The position numbers and the translations under genes were made by a program. A stretch of DNA of 33,719 bases, from positions 1 to 33,719 of the forward strand of contig NZ_CAKJTI010000033.1 of NCBI RefSeq assembly GCF_917563915.1. Direction: 5' to 3'. This document shows, one piece after another, positions 8,441 through 16,483 of the stretch (positions are counted from its first letter, which is position 1; each line of letters begins with the position of its first letter). Under the pieces are notes generated by a model. The model ran no database searches and was not told where the DNA came from. It saw only the letters and a list, made by a program, of their open reading frames with translations. Source of the DNA: Bacillus rhizoplanae. GTDB taxonomy: Bacteria > Bacillota > Bacilli > Bacillales > Bacillaceae_G.

Positions 8441-8481
8441 AGCAGCAAAACAATATAAAATTGTTTTGCTGCTTTTTAATT
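8441..8481 (+). terminator. Terminator after the GNAT gene
   Basis: GCAGCAAAACAAT and ATTGTTTTGCTGC form a perfect stem with a short AT loop, followed by TTTTT. Confidence 0.88.
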
Positions 8482-8707
8482 AAAAATATATACTTTTGTT
8501 TTTTCTTAAGAGATGCTGTTTAATAAGAGGTTATTTGTAATTTGAAAATAAAGTTTGCTCATTTTGAACCTCTTTTTACATTAAAATACCTACTTTAAGC
8601 GTATGTAATACTTTAATTCATTTTATAACCCGTCTAAAATGAACATAAAATATCGGGTTCCTCTTTTATTTGAATGATAATCTATTAATGAAAGGGAGGT
8701 CATGCAA

Positions 8708-9586
8708 ATGGATTTACTAAAAAATATGAATAAAGCGTTAGCTCATATTGAAGAAAACCTTGAACATGAAATAGATTATAAAAAAATTGCGAGCATTGCC
8801 CATTGTTCAGAGTACCATTTTAGAAAAATGTTTTCTTTTCTAGCTGGAATAACTTTAGCAGAATACATTCGGCGTAGACGTTTAACTAATGCGGGTTTTG
8901 AGTTAAGTTCTCAGAACGTCAAAGTTATAGATATAGCTCTAAAATATGGCTATCAATCTCCAGATTCGTTTACGAAGGCATTTTATAAATTGCATGGTTT
9001 AACGCCTTCAGAAGTAAGACAGCGTGGACATTCGTTAAAGGCATTTCCGCGTATGACTTTCCAATTAACGATTCAAGGAGGAGTAGAAATGAATTATCGT
9101 ATAGAGGATAAAAAGGCTTTTACACTTGTAGGAGTCAAAAAAAGAGTTCCTATTGTGTTTAAAGGTGAGAATACTGCTATTACAGCAATGTGGGCGGAAT
9201 TAGACTTTGAAAAGATTAAACAATTAAAACAACTTTCAAACACAGAACCGAAAGGACTCATTAGTGCATCGTTTAATTTTTCTGAAGAACGTATGGAAGA
9301 AAAAGGAGAACTCGATCACTTAATAGGTGTCGCTACAACCTCTAAAGAAATGCTTCATTTTGAGACACTAGAAGTTATAGCGGCAACTTGGGCTATTTTT
9401 AAAATTGAAGGAAAGTTTCCAGAAGACACTCAAAATATATGGGGGCGAATTTATTCTGAATGGTTTCCTTCTTCTAACTATGAAGCAGTGAATGGTCCAG
9501 AATTGTTATGGACTGAAGGTAAAGATACTTCCGCACCTAACTTCAAAAGTGAAATATGGATTCCTGTGAAAAAAAGAAAAGCATAA
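8708..9586 (+). CDS. AraC-family regulator with GyrI-like effector domain
   Basis: 292 residues. Residues 1-105 hold two helix-turn-helix units of the AraC/XylS type ([21 protein letters not shown] and a second [20 protein letters not shown]). Residues 120-290 match the GyrI-like small-molecule binding domain (PF06445), ending with [10 protein letters not shown]. This DNA-binding-first, GyrI-second layout is that of Rob and BltR-like drug-sensing activators. The ATG at 8708 is preferred over that at 8702 because GGGAGG is eight bases upstream of it and only two bases upstream of the first. Its target is not evident; the gene is flanked by terminators. Confidence 0.85.
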   Translation: MDLLKNMNKALAHIEENLEHEIDYKKIASIAHCSEYHFRKMFSFLAGITLAEYIRRRRLTNAGFELSSQNVKVIDIALKYGYQSPDSFTKAFYKLHGLTPSEVRQRGHSLKAFPRMTFQLTIQGGVEMNYRIEDKKAFTLVGVKKRVPIVFKGENTAITAMWAELDFEKIKQLKQLSNTEPKGLISASFNFSEERMEEKGELDHLIGVATTSKEMLHFETLEVIAATWAIFKIEGKFPEDTQNIWGRIYSEWFPSSNYEAVNGPELLWTEGKDTSAPNFKSEIWIPVKKRKA

Positions 9587-9598
9587 ACGCTATTAAAT

Positions 9599-9638
9599 AA
9601 AAAGTGGGTACTAATGTTTGTAGTAACCCACTTTTTTT
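9599..9638 (+). terminator. Terminator after the AraC-family gene
   Basis: AAAAAGTGGGTACTA pairs with TAGTAACCCACTTTTTTT, a classic stem with T-run. Confidence 0.88.
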
Positions 9639-9639
9639 A

Positions 9640-9968
9640 TATAATCGTACTTTCCTTAAAAATCTTGCTTCGTTAGTTCAAACAGAAAAACAGAAATGTC
9701 TATTCAAATCAAAATAAAATATTTCAGTTTATCGTTTTTATAAACGGTTTAACTTTTTGGCAAAGCAACAGTATTTATGATAACACTTGCAAAACATAAT
9801 ATCGGTGTAGTCCGAAGTAGAATTTGAGTGAATAATCGTACTTTTGCGGTATGCGTCATGATAAGTTAAAGAGGATTCTTTCGAACAGATACAAAATTTT
9901 TAATAAAAATCAATATAAAAGGCAATATAAGGAGGGTTGAATTTATATTTCGAAAGGAAGGATAGCAA
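9640..9968. other. Intergenic region upstream of azoR
   Basis: No gene is visible. A 13-base direct repeat ATAATCGTACTTT occurs at about 9641 and 9833. Near the azoR start there are two ribosome-site-like stretches (AAGGAGGG at about 9928, GGAAGGA at about 9954); only the second is positioned for azoR. Confidence 0.45.
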
Positions 9969-10610
9969 TTGAGTAAAGTTCTATACATTACCGCAAATCC
10001 GAAACCAACTGATCAATCATATGGACTTTCAGTTGGACAAGCTTTTTTAGAAGCATATCGTCACGAGGCTCCGGATGATGAAATTATTGATCTTGATTTG
10101 TACAAAACCAATATTCCATATATTGATGCAGATGTACTTAATGGATGGGGAAAGCTACAAAAAGGGACAGCGTTTGAAAATCTTTCTGCAGAAGAGCAAA
10201 GTAAGATCGCTGCAATTAATAAATTAACGGATCAGTTTGTAGAAGCGGATAACTATATATTTGTAACACCGATGTGGAATTTTAGCTTTCCACCGCTTAT
10301 GAAAGCATACATTGATACAATTTGTATTGCAGGAAAAACATTTAAGTATACAGAAGAAGGTCCTGTTGGCTTGTTATCTGGTAGAAGGGCCGTTCATATT
10401 CAAGCGCGCGGTGGTATTTATTCAGAAGGACCGGCAATAGAAAAGGAGTTTGGAGATCGTTATCTTCGGGCGATTATGAGCTTTGTTGGAATTGAAGATG
10501 TACAATCTATTATAGTAGAAGGTATGAATCAAATGCCGGATGAGGCAGAGAGCATTAAAGAAAAAGCAATGGCACACGCGAGAGAAGTTGCGAAAGGTTT
10601 TTTTGAATAA
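9969..10610 (+). CDS. azoR: FMN-dependent NADH-azoreductase
   Basis: 213 residues of the flavodoxin-like NAD(P)H quinone/azo reductase family. The N-terminus [20 protein letters not shown] forms the FMN phosphate loop, [20 protein letters not shown] is the signature flavin-contact stretch, and RGGIYS follows. The enzyme reduces quinones and azo bonds by two-electron transfer using NADH and works as a cytosolic dimer. The start is TTG at 9969 after GGAAGGA; no ATG fits the family N-terminus. It is a single gene with a terminator right after it. Thiol- or quinone-responsive control is usual for the family but no regulator adjoins. Confidence 0.9.
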   Translation: MSKVLYITANPKPTDQSYGLSVGQAFLEAYRHEAPDDEIIDLDLYKTNIPYIDADVLNGWGKLQKGTAFENLSAEEQSKIAAINKLTDQFVEADNYIFVTPMWNFSFPPLMKAYIDTICIAGKTFKYTEEGPVGLLSGRRAVHIQARGGIYSEGPAIEKEFGDRYLRAIMSFVGIEDVQSIIVEGMNQMPDEAESIKEKAMAHAREVAKGFFE

Positions 10611-10612
10611 TT

Positions 10613-10658
10613 AGAAAAAAACCCACAAATTTCTTATAATGGAATTTGTGGGTTTTTA
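10613..10658 (+). terminator. Terminator after azoR
   Basis: AAAAACCCACAAATT pairs with AATTTGTGGGTTTTT, separated by a short loop. Confidence 0.88.
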
Positions 10659-10687
10659 TTTATCAGATAAGTGTGGGGGGAATCGGG

Positions 10688-11152
10688 ATGGATATTGTTT
10701 TTACAGAGGGCGGGAAGCGTTTTAATTATCGCGTAGCAGCTGTATGTATAGAGAATGGAAATGTTCTTCTTCATCGCGGGAAGGGAGATAACTTTTGGTG
10801 TCTACCTGGCGGACGAGTTCAAATGCTTGAAAGTAGTGAATCTGCTCTTAACAGAGAGCTGAAAGAAGAATTAGAAGTGGATGCAAATGTAAAACGATTA
10901 ATGTGGATTGTTGAGAAGTTTTTTACTTATGATAATTATGAGTTTCATGAAATAGGCTTTTATTATGAAACGCATTTAGAAGGTTGTGTTATTCCAAAAA
11001 CAGGTTCTTTTATAAGAAAAGATGGCGGACGAGAATTTGAGTTTCAATGGGTTCCACTAGAGGAGATCAATCACTTTAATACGAAGCCTGCCTTTTTAAA
11101 AACAAAGTTAGATCATTTACCGCAGTGTGTAGAACATATTGTGACAAATTAA
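10688..11152 (+). CDS. NUDIX hydrolase
   Basis: 154 residues. The NUDIX box runs G-x5-E-x7-R-E-x2-E-E from GGRVQMLES to NRELKEELEV at about residues 40-62, with Glu in place of the usual Gly after EE-x. It should hydrolyse a nucleoside-diphosphate-linked substrate with Mg2+, product unknown. The ATG at 10688 follows GGGGGGAATCGGG; an upstream in-frame ATG at 10646 lies inside the azoR terminator and is rejected. It is a single gene, intact, in contrast with the broken NUDIX gene at 7365-7810. Confidence 0.83.
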   Translation: MDIVFTEGGKRFNYRVAAVCIENGNVLLHRGKGDNFWCLPGGRVQMLESSESALNRELKEELEVDANVKRLMWIVEKFFTYDNYEFHEIGFYYETHLEGCVIPKTGSFIRKDGGREFEFQWVPLEEINHFNTKPAFLKTKLDHLPQCVEHIVTN

Positions 11153-11199
11153 AAGAAAGGCGGCTCTGTACCGTTAAGGTTATGTATAATTTCAAACAA

Positions 11200-11254
11200 A
11201 AAGAGACTGTCCCAAAAGGCACATACGTGCATTTTGGGGCAGTCTCTTTTTGTG
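11200..11254. terminator. Long bidirectional terminator/hairpin
   Basis: AAAAAGAGACTG-CCC and GGG-CAGTCTCTTTTT form a long stem with an inner GCAC..GTGC hairpin. It ends the NUDIX transcript. From here to about 11464 no gene is seen. Confidence 0.8.
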
Positions 11255-11464
11255 AAATCCTATCTTTTAAAAATTGGATATAAGTCAGAGGAGAATAAGA
11301 AGAGTGTATTATTGTTTTGTCTAGCATAAAAGACATCCGATTCTAAACTGTACATGTGGAAATATAGTTGAATAATAATTCTGGTGAGCAGAGGGGATAG
11401 TAAATATAATTTTGAGCAGGAGAGGGGATAACTGCCCATTAAAAAGAGGATAAAAACAAAATTA

Positions 11465-11522
11465 TTGCTTTTTAAATGAAATTCATGTATATTGTTTGAT
11501 ACATCAATTATTGATATATCAA
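11465..11522 (+). promoter_or_regulatory. marR promoter with two palindromic operators
   Basis: TTGCTT (11465-11470) and TATATT (11488-11493) are 17 bases apart. Directly downstream lie TTGATACATCAA (11496-11507, 10 of 12 symmetric) and TTGATATATCAA (11511-11522, perfect palindrome), 15 bases centre to centre. Such sites overlapping the transcription start fit autorepression by the MarR protein. Confidence 0.72.
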
Positions 11523-11555
11523 CTTTTTGGACAGCCTAAAAAAAGGGGTGGTAAT

Positions 11556-11984
11556 TTGAGCGATTCATGTTCAAAGGAAGCAATTATTTTATATAAATTA
11601 CATTTCCTCAATAAAAACATTAGTTCGAAATTCGAAGGTTGTACGGGGATTAGCCAGTCTAGACTTGAACTTTTACATCAACTTTATCTAGTAGATGAAA
11701 TGAGTCAAAAAGCACTTCAAAAAGAAATCAAAATTGACAATGCAGCAATTACCCGGCATTTAAAGCAACTTGAAGCTAACGAAATGATTACAAGACGTAA
11801 AAATCCAAATGATAATCGAATAACCCTTGTTAGTTTAACAGATGCTGGTCGGAATAAAATTCACTCCTTTCAAGAGGAAAAAGAGCGATTTGCCACTTCT
11901 GTGTTAAAGGATTTTAACGAAGAAGAACGTGATGAGCTTCTAAATATGTTAAATCGCATTCAAAAAAATATAAAAGAATTCTAA
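11556..11984 (+). CDS. MarR-family transcriptional regulator
   Basis: 142 residues. A winged helix spans about 33-100: SRLELLHQLYLV, MSQKALQKEIKIDNAAITRHLKQLEANEMI as the recognition helix, and the wing RRKNPNDNRITLVSLTDAG with the D-x-R signature. A cysteine at residue 5 and another near residue 28 could be redox-sensitive. The TTG at 11556 follows AAGGGGTGG; the longer frame from 11496 starts inside the operator and is rejected. It leads a probable operon with a nitroreductase and a monooxygenase-fold protein and likely represses all three through the paired palindromes. Confidence 0.85.
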   Translation: MSDSCSKEAIILYKLHFLNKNISSKFEGCTGISQSRLELLHQLYLVDEMSQKALQKEIKIDNAAITRHLKQLEANEMITRRKNPNDNRITLVSLTDAGRNKIHSFQEEKERFATSVLKDFNEEERDELLNMLNRIQKNIKEF

Positions 11985-12019
11985 TGTAACCATTAGACAG
12001 AAAAAGGGAGAATTCATCT

Positions 12020-12658
12020 ATGATTAACATACAAAAAACAAATAATTTTACAGAAATTATCACAGGTCGTCGTTCTATTCGAAAGTACGACCCGTCTGTA
12101 AAAATTAGTAAAGAAGAAATGACAGAGATCCTTACAGAAGCAACACTTGCACCATCTTCTGTAAATATGCAGCCATGGCGCTTTTTAGTAATTGATAGTG
12201 CTGAAGGAAAAGCAAAGCTTGCGCCACTTGCTAAATTTAATCAACTTCAAGTAGAAACATCAGCAGCAATGATTGCTGTTTTTGGTGATTTGAATAATTT
12301 CGAAAATGCCGAAGAAATTTACGGTAAAGCAGTTGAACTTGGATATATGCCTTCAGAAGTAAAAGAAAGTCAAATGGAGAAGCTTGCAGCTTATTTCTCA
12401 ACAGTTTCTCCGGAAGTAATGAAAGACACAGTTTTAATTGATGGTGGTCTTATAGCGATGCAATTTATGCTTACAGCTCGTGCTCACGGATACGATACAT
12501 GTCCAATTGGTGGGTATGAAAAAGATAAAATTGCAGAAGCGTTTGGTTTAGATAAAGAGCGTTATGTACCAATTATGTTAATTTCAATTGGGAAAGCAGC
12601 TGACAGTGGCTACAAATCAGTTCGCCTTCCAATTGATAAAATCGCTCAATGGAAGTAA
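12020..12658 (+). CDS. Nitroreductase family protein
   Basis: 212 residues of the FMN-dependent nitroreductase fold. RRSIRKYDP near residues 17-25 binds FMN phosphate, APSSVNMQPWRFLVI follows, and the C-terminal half has DTCPIGGYEKDKIAEAFGL. It reduces nitro compounds or quinones using NAD(P)H as a cytosolic homodimer. The ATG has AAAAAGGGAG nine bases upstream and lies 35 bases after marR. Together with the MarR regulator and ABM-domain protein it looks like a response unit for electrophiles or quinones. Confidence 0.88.
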   Translation: MINIQKTNNFTEIITGRRSIRKYDPSVKISKEEMTEILTEATLAPSSVNMQPWRFLVIDSAEGKAKLAPLAKFNQLQVETSAAMIAVFGDLNNFENAEEIYGKAVELGYMPSEVKESQMEKLAAYFSTVSPEVMKDTVLIDGGLIAMQFMLTARAHGYDTCPIGGYEKDKIAEAFGLDKERYVPIMLISIGKAADSGYKSVRLPIDKIAQWK

Positions 12659-12747
12659 TTGTATAAGAGCACAAGGTTTCATAATTTGCGTAATTGATTT
12701 TTTTCATAGATACAAATACAAGTGGAAAGATGAGAGGAGACCGTACC

Positions 12748-13044
12748 ATGATTATTATCCATGTTAAATTTCATGTAGATCCAGCAAAACAACAAGCGTT
12801 TTTAAATGAGATTCAGCCGCTAATCAGTGGTTCAAGAAAAGAAAGTGGAAATATGTCTTATGATTTGTACAAGGATACCGAAAAAGAAAATGTCTATACA
12901 ATGGTAGAGGTGTGGGAAAATGCGGAAGTAGTTGCTAATCACAATAAGAGTGAGCATTTCACTTCTTTTGTTGGCAAAGCAAATCAATTTTTAGTTGCAC
13001 CATTAGATATAAAAGCTTTTGATGGAAAACCACTACAAGGGTAA
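12748..13044 (+). CDS. ABM-domain (antibiotic biosynthesis monooxygenase-like) protein
   Basis: 98 residues, the normal length for the dimeric ferredoxin-like ABM fold. MIIIHVKFHVDPAKQQAFLNEI is the first strand and helix, SGNMSYDLYKD and YTMVEVWEN the middle strands, and HNKSEHFTSF holds the conserved histidine. Homologues such as YgiN act on quinols without a cofactor. GAGAGGAGA precedes the ATG at 12748; the upstream ATG at 12694 has no ribosome site. It is the last gene of the marR-nitroreductase unit, ending at a strong terminator. Confidence 0.83.
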   Translation: MIIIHVKFHVDPAKQQAFLNEIQPLISGSRKESGNMSYDLYKDTEKENVYTMVEVWENAEVVANHNKSEHFTSFVGKANQFLVAPLDIKAFDGKPLQG

Positions 13045-13083
13045 TAACAAGGTAGGAAACCGAATTTATATCACCCTTATAAT

Positions 13084-13138
13084 ACTACTAAAAACCTCGA
13101 TGACTCCAGTAGGAGAAGTCGAGGTTTTTAGTAGTATT
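13084..13138. terminator. Bidirectional terminator
   Basis: ACTACTAAAAACCTCGA pairs with TCGAGGTTTTTAGTAGT. It serves both the ABM gene and the converging membrane-protein gene whose stop codon lies inside it. Confidence 0.9.
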
Positions 13139-14255
13139 GAGGTTCAAGCTTATTCTTTTTTTCTTTCACTGACTTTCGATTTTTGTATAATGTATGAACT
13201 TCTCTTTTAAATTTCTGGAGAAGTTCAGTATCATCATGATTTGCATACCTTGTAGCGTTATACGCATTGATAATCACATCAAATTGAATGGAGACCTGTT
13301 CTACTCTATGAAGTCTTTCCATCCATTGTTCAACTGTTTCACCGCGTAGCCGATTTAATGGTGGTTTTAGTTTCTTTTCCAAATTAAATATTTCTTTACG
13401 AATTGCATTCTTTGGTGGGCGTAACCTTTTGCTACGCTTCTGCATTCTCCCTTGTTCTGATGCAACAATGATCGATTCGTAGGAAGCTATACGTCCAAAG
13501 CGTATTTCGTGACGGTTTTTAAATAATTTCCAAATTACATATATGGCAATGATTACTATAATAAGAATTGCAATAGATTGTAAAATCAAGGGATTATATC
13601 CTTTTTCCGGAATCGGTAAAGGTGGTGATTCACCTTTACTTAACTTGCTCTTCCAAGAATCATCTGTGGGTTTAAGTTGAGCCCATAGAAATAGCGGATT
13701 TAACATATAACCCACCCCTAAAGAAATCCATTGCATCATATAAGCAATGATGTTTCTTACGTAAGGAAATATGGGGATGAATAAAAAACTAACAATCCCA
13801 ATTGCTGTAACTGTTAATAATCGCATTGTTTGTTGATTTCGATTAAAACTTGTAATCCATAATGTTAGTAGTGTATAGGAAATAAGTAATCCTATTTCCC
13901 ATATGGATGGCAGCTGCATATGGAAAAGGAAAGAACAGAAAGACCATAAAAATGCTCCTAATAACTTGTGAAATGGTGTAACATCGTCTTTTGCGTACAC
14001 AAGAAAAAAGAAAAACGGCAATAATATGGAACCTATAACAGAAAATAACGACAAAGAATAACAAGTAATGATTTGTAGGATGAATAGCGTTACGAGCCAT
14101 GCTTTTTTCTTTTGCCCATTTTTCATAATAAGCAGTAAGCAAATATGACTGACTAGAAGAAATAAAACAATGTGTAAAACTTCTCCTTTTTCAGTTAACA
14201 AAGAGAGAAGGAGAATAAGAATAAAATCATTAACGTACCGTAGCCATGTATTCAA
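13128..14255 (-). CDS. Membrane protein of the MoxR-DUF58 operon (DUF4129-like C-terminus)
   Basis: 375 residues. About six hydrophobic segments fill residues 1-180, a further one lies near 225-245, and a basic cytosolic tail follows (KRSKRLRPPKNAIRKEIFNLEKKL) with R-x-x-E-T-V-E-Q-W and a final helical part. In B. cereus-group genomes such proteins, often with a transglutaminase domain, follow MoxR and DUF58 genes; here no transglutaminase core is visible. It overlaps the DUF58 gene by 26 bases, so the two are translationally coupled. The function of the operon is unknown beyond a proposed role in envelope stress or metal insertion. The upstream moxR is cut, so expression may be reduced. Confidence 0.72.
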   Translation of the reverse strand: MNTWLRYVNDFILILLLSLLTEKGEVLHIVLFLLVSHICLLLIMKNGQKKKAWLVTLFILQIITCYSLSLFSVIGSILLPFFFFLVYAKDDVTPFHKLLGAFLWSFCSFLFHMQLPSIWEIGLLISYTLLTLWITSFNRNQQTMRLLTVTAIGIVSFLFIPIFPYVRNIIAYMMQWISLGVGYMLNPLFLWAQLKPTDDSWKSKLSKGESPPLPIPEKGYNPLILQSIAILIIVIIAIYVIWKLFKNRHEIRFGRIASYESIIVASEQGRMQKRSKRLRPPKNAIRKEIFNLEKKLKPPLNRLRGETVEQWMERLHRVEQVSIQFDVIINAYNATRYANHDDTELLQKFKREVHTLYKNRKSVKEKKNKLEPQYY

Positions 14256-15393
14256 GGGCTTCTATCACTCCTTCATTGTGAACAATATAAGTTGGCTGCA
14301 TTGTATGAGGGATATCTTTTTTGGGAACACCAAGAAAAAACATCGTAGACGACCTCACTCTTTTTCTCATCATATAATGTAGAAAACCATCTCGCGGCAG
14401 TAATGTACTATCTTCTGAAATACGAGCGAGTTCTTCTAATGCTTTCGCATAATGCATTTGCCCTTCATTTAACGTTAGGTGCAGCGGTCCATCTTCTGCT
14501 AAAATACTAATAAATAATTCAAATGGAACTTTCTTTTCAGTTGCAATTTGACAAATGTATGTTGCATAGGAAATCAGGTCTTCTATATTTTCTTTCCACC
14601 CAAGCCCTCTATCTGACGCGAGACATATACAGATTGTCCAGCTATAATTTTTTACTGCTTCATATTGCTTTGCTTGTAAACTTTGCATTTTCGCTGATGC
14701 CTTCCAGTGGATGGAACGAAATGATTCCCTTTCATACTGTTTGACTCCGACAATTGACGTTTCATCATGAAAAAAAGAAAAGTTTGTTTTGTAAGAGCCT
14801 ATTAATAGTTGCTGTATTTCTTGTAATCCAGCGATTTGTTTCGAGGTAGGGTAGACGATAATTTCTGTTTTTAATTTATGCATAACTGGTAAATGAACTT
14901 GAATGATGTTGAAGGGATCGCCAATGATGCATTCAAACTGTTCAATTTGGAAAACCCCTCGTTTTGTCGCTGTGAAAGTTAAATCCCATTTTTGCTGTGA
15001 GCGAGTAGGGTGTGAGAATGGAAAAGAAAATAGCGTTTTTGATATTTGTTCTAGGCCTATGCTTGGATGAGTAACGAGTGATGGATTGATATGAAAGAAA
15101 CATTTTCCATTCACCAATGGCAGCTTTGCTTTATTTTGTAACATAATAGATAGTTGTCCGCTCTCTTCTGGAAACAATCTCGTTGTTTGTTTCTTATTCA
15201 TAATTTGAAAGTGTGCCTCTATATAAGTGACGTACCGATAAATAAAAAAAGAAAACATGTAATAAAGCAAAAATGGATATACGATAAATGACTGTGGTAA
15301 GTAGAACGTGAACAACAGTGCAACCGGAATCGTTAATTTAATGATATGATTTTGGAACAGTAAAGGGACGGAGACGAGACGTTGACCATTCAT
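14230..15393 (-). CDS. DUF58 domain-containing protein
   Basis: 387 residues. Two hydrophobic segments lie near residues 18-55. The DUF58 signature follows at about 218-240 as V-K-Q-Y-E-R-E-S-F-R-S-I-H-W-K-A-S-A, then a vWA-like region (WTICICLASDRG). These proteins are partners of MoxR AAA+ ATPases. The ATG at 15393 overlaps the moxR stop (ATGA), with GGTGGAG upstream, showing coupling to moxR. No lesion is seen here, but it now lies directly behind a truncated moxR. Confidence 0.83.
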   Translation of the reverse strand: MNGQRLVSVPLLFQNHIIKLTIPVALLFTFYLPQSFIVYPFLLYYMFSFFIYRYVTYIEAHFQIMNKKQTTRLFPEESGQLSIMLQNKAKLPLVNGKCFFHINPSLVTHPSIGLEQISKTLFSFPFSHPTRSQQKWDLTFTATKRGVFQIEQFECIIGDPFNIIQVHLPVMHKLKTEIIVYPTSKQIAGLQEIQQLLIGSYKTNFSFFHDETSIVGVKQYERESFRSIHWKASAKMQSLQAKQYEAVKNYSWTICICLASDRGLGWKENIEDLISYATYICQIATEKKVPFELFISILAEDGPLHLTLNEGQMHYAKALEELARISEDSTLLPRDGFLHYMMRKRVRSSTMFFLGVPKKDIPHTMQPTYIVHNEGVIEALEYMATVR

Positions 15394-15932
15394 GTTTGTT
15401 CAATCTCCACCGGTACATCAACTTCTTTCAAAATCGCTTCTATAATCTCTTGTTTTGTCGTACGAAGAGCGCCTTCCATGGATAAAATAATACGGTGTTT
15501 CCAAATGTAAGGAAGTAGTAATTGCACGTCTTCTGGTGTACAAAATTCTCGATTCCGTAAAAGGGAAAGAGCTTGAATACCTCTTACTAAAGCGAGTGTT
15601 CCGCGTGGACTAATTCCATTTGCAATAAAATCATGATTACGAGTTGCATTAGCAAGTTTGATTATGTAGCCTTCTAAAGGTTCTGACACATGAACTTCTT
15701 TTACTTTATTTTGTACTTGTGTAATATCATCTAGTGAGATGACAGGATGAAGCTCGTCTAACGGTTTGTTCTTTCGAAAACGTCGCATCATTTGAAGCTC
15801 TTCTTCTGGAGTAGGATAACCAATCGAAACGGTCATTAAAAAGCGATCAAGTTGAGCATCTGGAAGAGGGAATGTTCCTTGGGATTCAATTGGATTTTGC
15901 GTTGCAATCACGAAAAATGGTTTCGGCAGAAG
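15390..15932 (-). pseudogene. MoxR-family AAA+ ATPase, C-terminal part only
   Basis: The frame reads LPKPFFVIATQNPIESQGTF from the cut. This is the sensor-1 region, followed by PDAQLDRFLMTVSIGYP and the arginine-rich SPRGTLALVRG and helical lid to IEQT. Walker A, Walker B and about the first 140 residues of a ~320-residue MoxR are missing. The homologous sequence stops at 15932, where TGTGGATCTG begins a Tn7-like end. The N-terminal half does not reappear to the right within this window. ATPase activity must be lost. Confidence 0.85.
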
Positions 15933-16020
15933 TGTGGATCTGAAATAAAGTTACGATTTTTATAAAAAAGACGCGATGTTTTGAATAAAGTCACGATCTT
16001 TGCAAAAAAGTTGCGAAGCT
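15928..16020 (+). mobile_element. Tn7-like transposon end, set A (interrupts moxR)
   Basis: From 15933 the sequence reads TGTGGATCTG, then AAATAAAGTTACGA. In Tn7 the terminal TGTGGGCGGA is likewise ten bases before the first C/A-AATAAAG TnsB site. Four sites follow at ~20-base spacing (AATAAAG or AAAAAAG, each with CGAT or similar): about 15943, 15964, 15984 and 16004. This tandem arrangement resembles the Tn7 right end. A 5-bp target duplication would be AGAAG (15928-15932); its second copy is not found in the window. Confidence 0.7.
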
Positions 16021-16058
16021 TTACCCTTTTGGATATTTTTGTCTGAAGGGGTGTTTTT

Positions 16059-16175
16059 ATGACTAAAAGAAAAAGAACATCTGATCGGTTTAAAAAAGTT
16101 GAAACGTTTTTAAAAAAGCTTAATCAAAAATCCTGTATGAAATGCAAAAATTTATTCAGCAATCGGGAGCTTTAA
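16059..16175 (+). CDS. Short ORF, 38 residues, inside the set A end
   Basis: ATG at 16059 with GAAGGGGTG eight bases upstream. The product is very basic (MTKRKRTSDRFKKVETFLKK... ending in NREL) with a CMKC pair near residues 26-29. The first coding position inside a Tn7-like end is often the start of a transposition gene, so this may be the N-terminus of a truncated gene, but I do not recognise it. The frame runs into the dyad motif at 16155. Confidence 0.35.
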   Translation: MTKRKRTSDRFKKVETFLKKLNQKSCMKCKNLFSNREL

Positions 16176-16183
16176 TGGAATAA
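16155..16183. repeat. Dyad motif copy 1
   Basis: Reads TTCAGCAATCGGGAGC then TTTAATGGAATAA. It shares the CAATCGGG core and GGAATAA edge with copies at 16321, 17421 (inverted), 17620, 24030 and 25498. Confidence 0.6.
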
Positions 16184-16185
16184 AA

Positions 16186-16267
16186 GGAGAGCATATATTA
16201 GTCATGTATAATATGTGCTTTCCTTTATTTTTAGGGATTTTTATAATTTAGGTCTTGATAATAAATT
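16186..16267 (+). repeat. Copy 2 of the 47-bp repeat with 15-bp hairpin
   Basis: Positions 16186-16223 form a hairpin with 15-base arms (GGAGAGCATATATTA / TAATATGTGCTTTCC, two G-T pairs) and loop GTCATGTA. Positions 16221-16267 equal copies 1 and 3 exactly. The loop is the reverse complement of the loop in copy 1, while the flanks keep the same order. The repeat stops at AATAAATT, directly before the set B sites. Confidence 0.8.
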
Positions 16268-16352
16268 CAATAAAGTCGTTTGAAAAATAATAAAGTTGTT
16301 TAAAAAAATGCGAGTCATTCTATTCAACAATCGGGCCGAATTGTTGAGGAAT
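16255..16352 (+). mobile_element. Tn7-like end, set B (interior to the right)
   Basis: CAATAAAGTCGTTT (16268) and TAATAAAGTTGTTT (16291) are two TnsB-like sites. The inner flank (GAGTCATTCTATTC..GGGCC..ATTGTTGAGGAA) aligns with the inner flank of set D read in reverse (AGTCATGTTATTCC..GGGCC..ATTGTGGAGGAA), so B and D look like the two ends of one 7.9-kb unit. The outer ~10 bases coincide with the end of the 47-bp repeat, so the true terminus may have been replaced. Confidence 0.6.
16321..16352. repeat. Dyad motif copy 2
   Basis: TATTCAACAATCGGGCC then GAATTGTTGAGGAA, on the inner side of set B. Confidence 0.55.
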
Positions 16353-16483
16353 TATAGACAGTAGACATCCTACTTGAATAAGATTAATGGTAAAATTGAG
16401 AAGTATGGAAGACTTGATAAAGAATATAAACTAGTTGGTTACAATTAAAAGGGTCTTAATATTAAGGAAGGAAGTGCAAAACT

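Noticed and set aside
15943-16018. CRISPR-like array at the tandem 20-bp repeats
   Set aside because: The repeats are adjacent and degenerate with no unique spacers; the Tn7-end layout explains them better.
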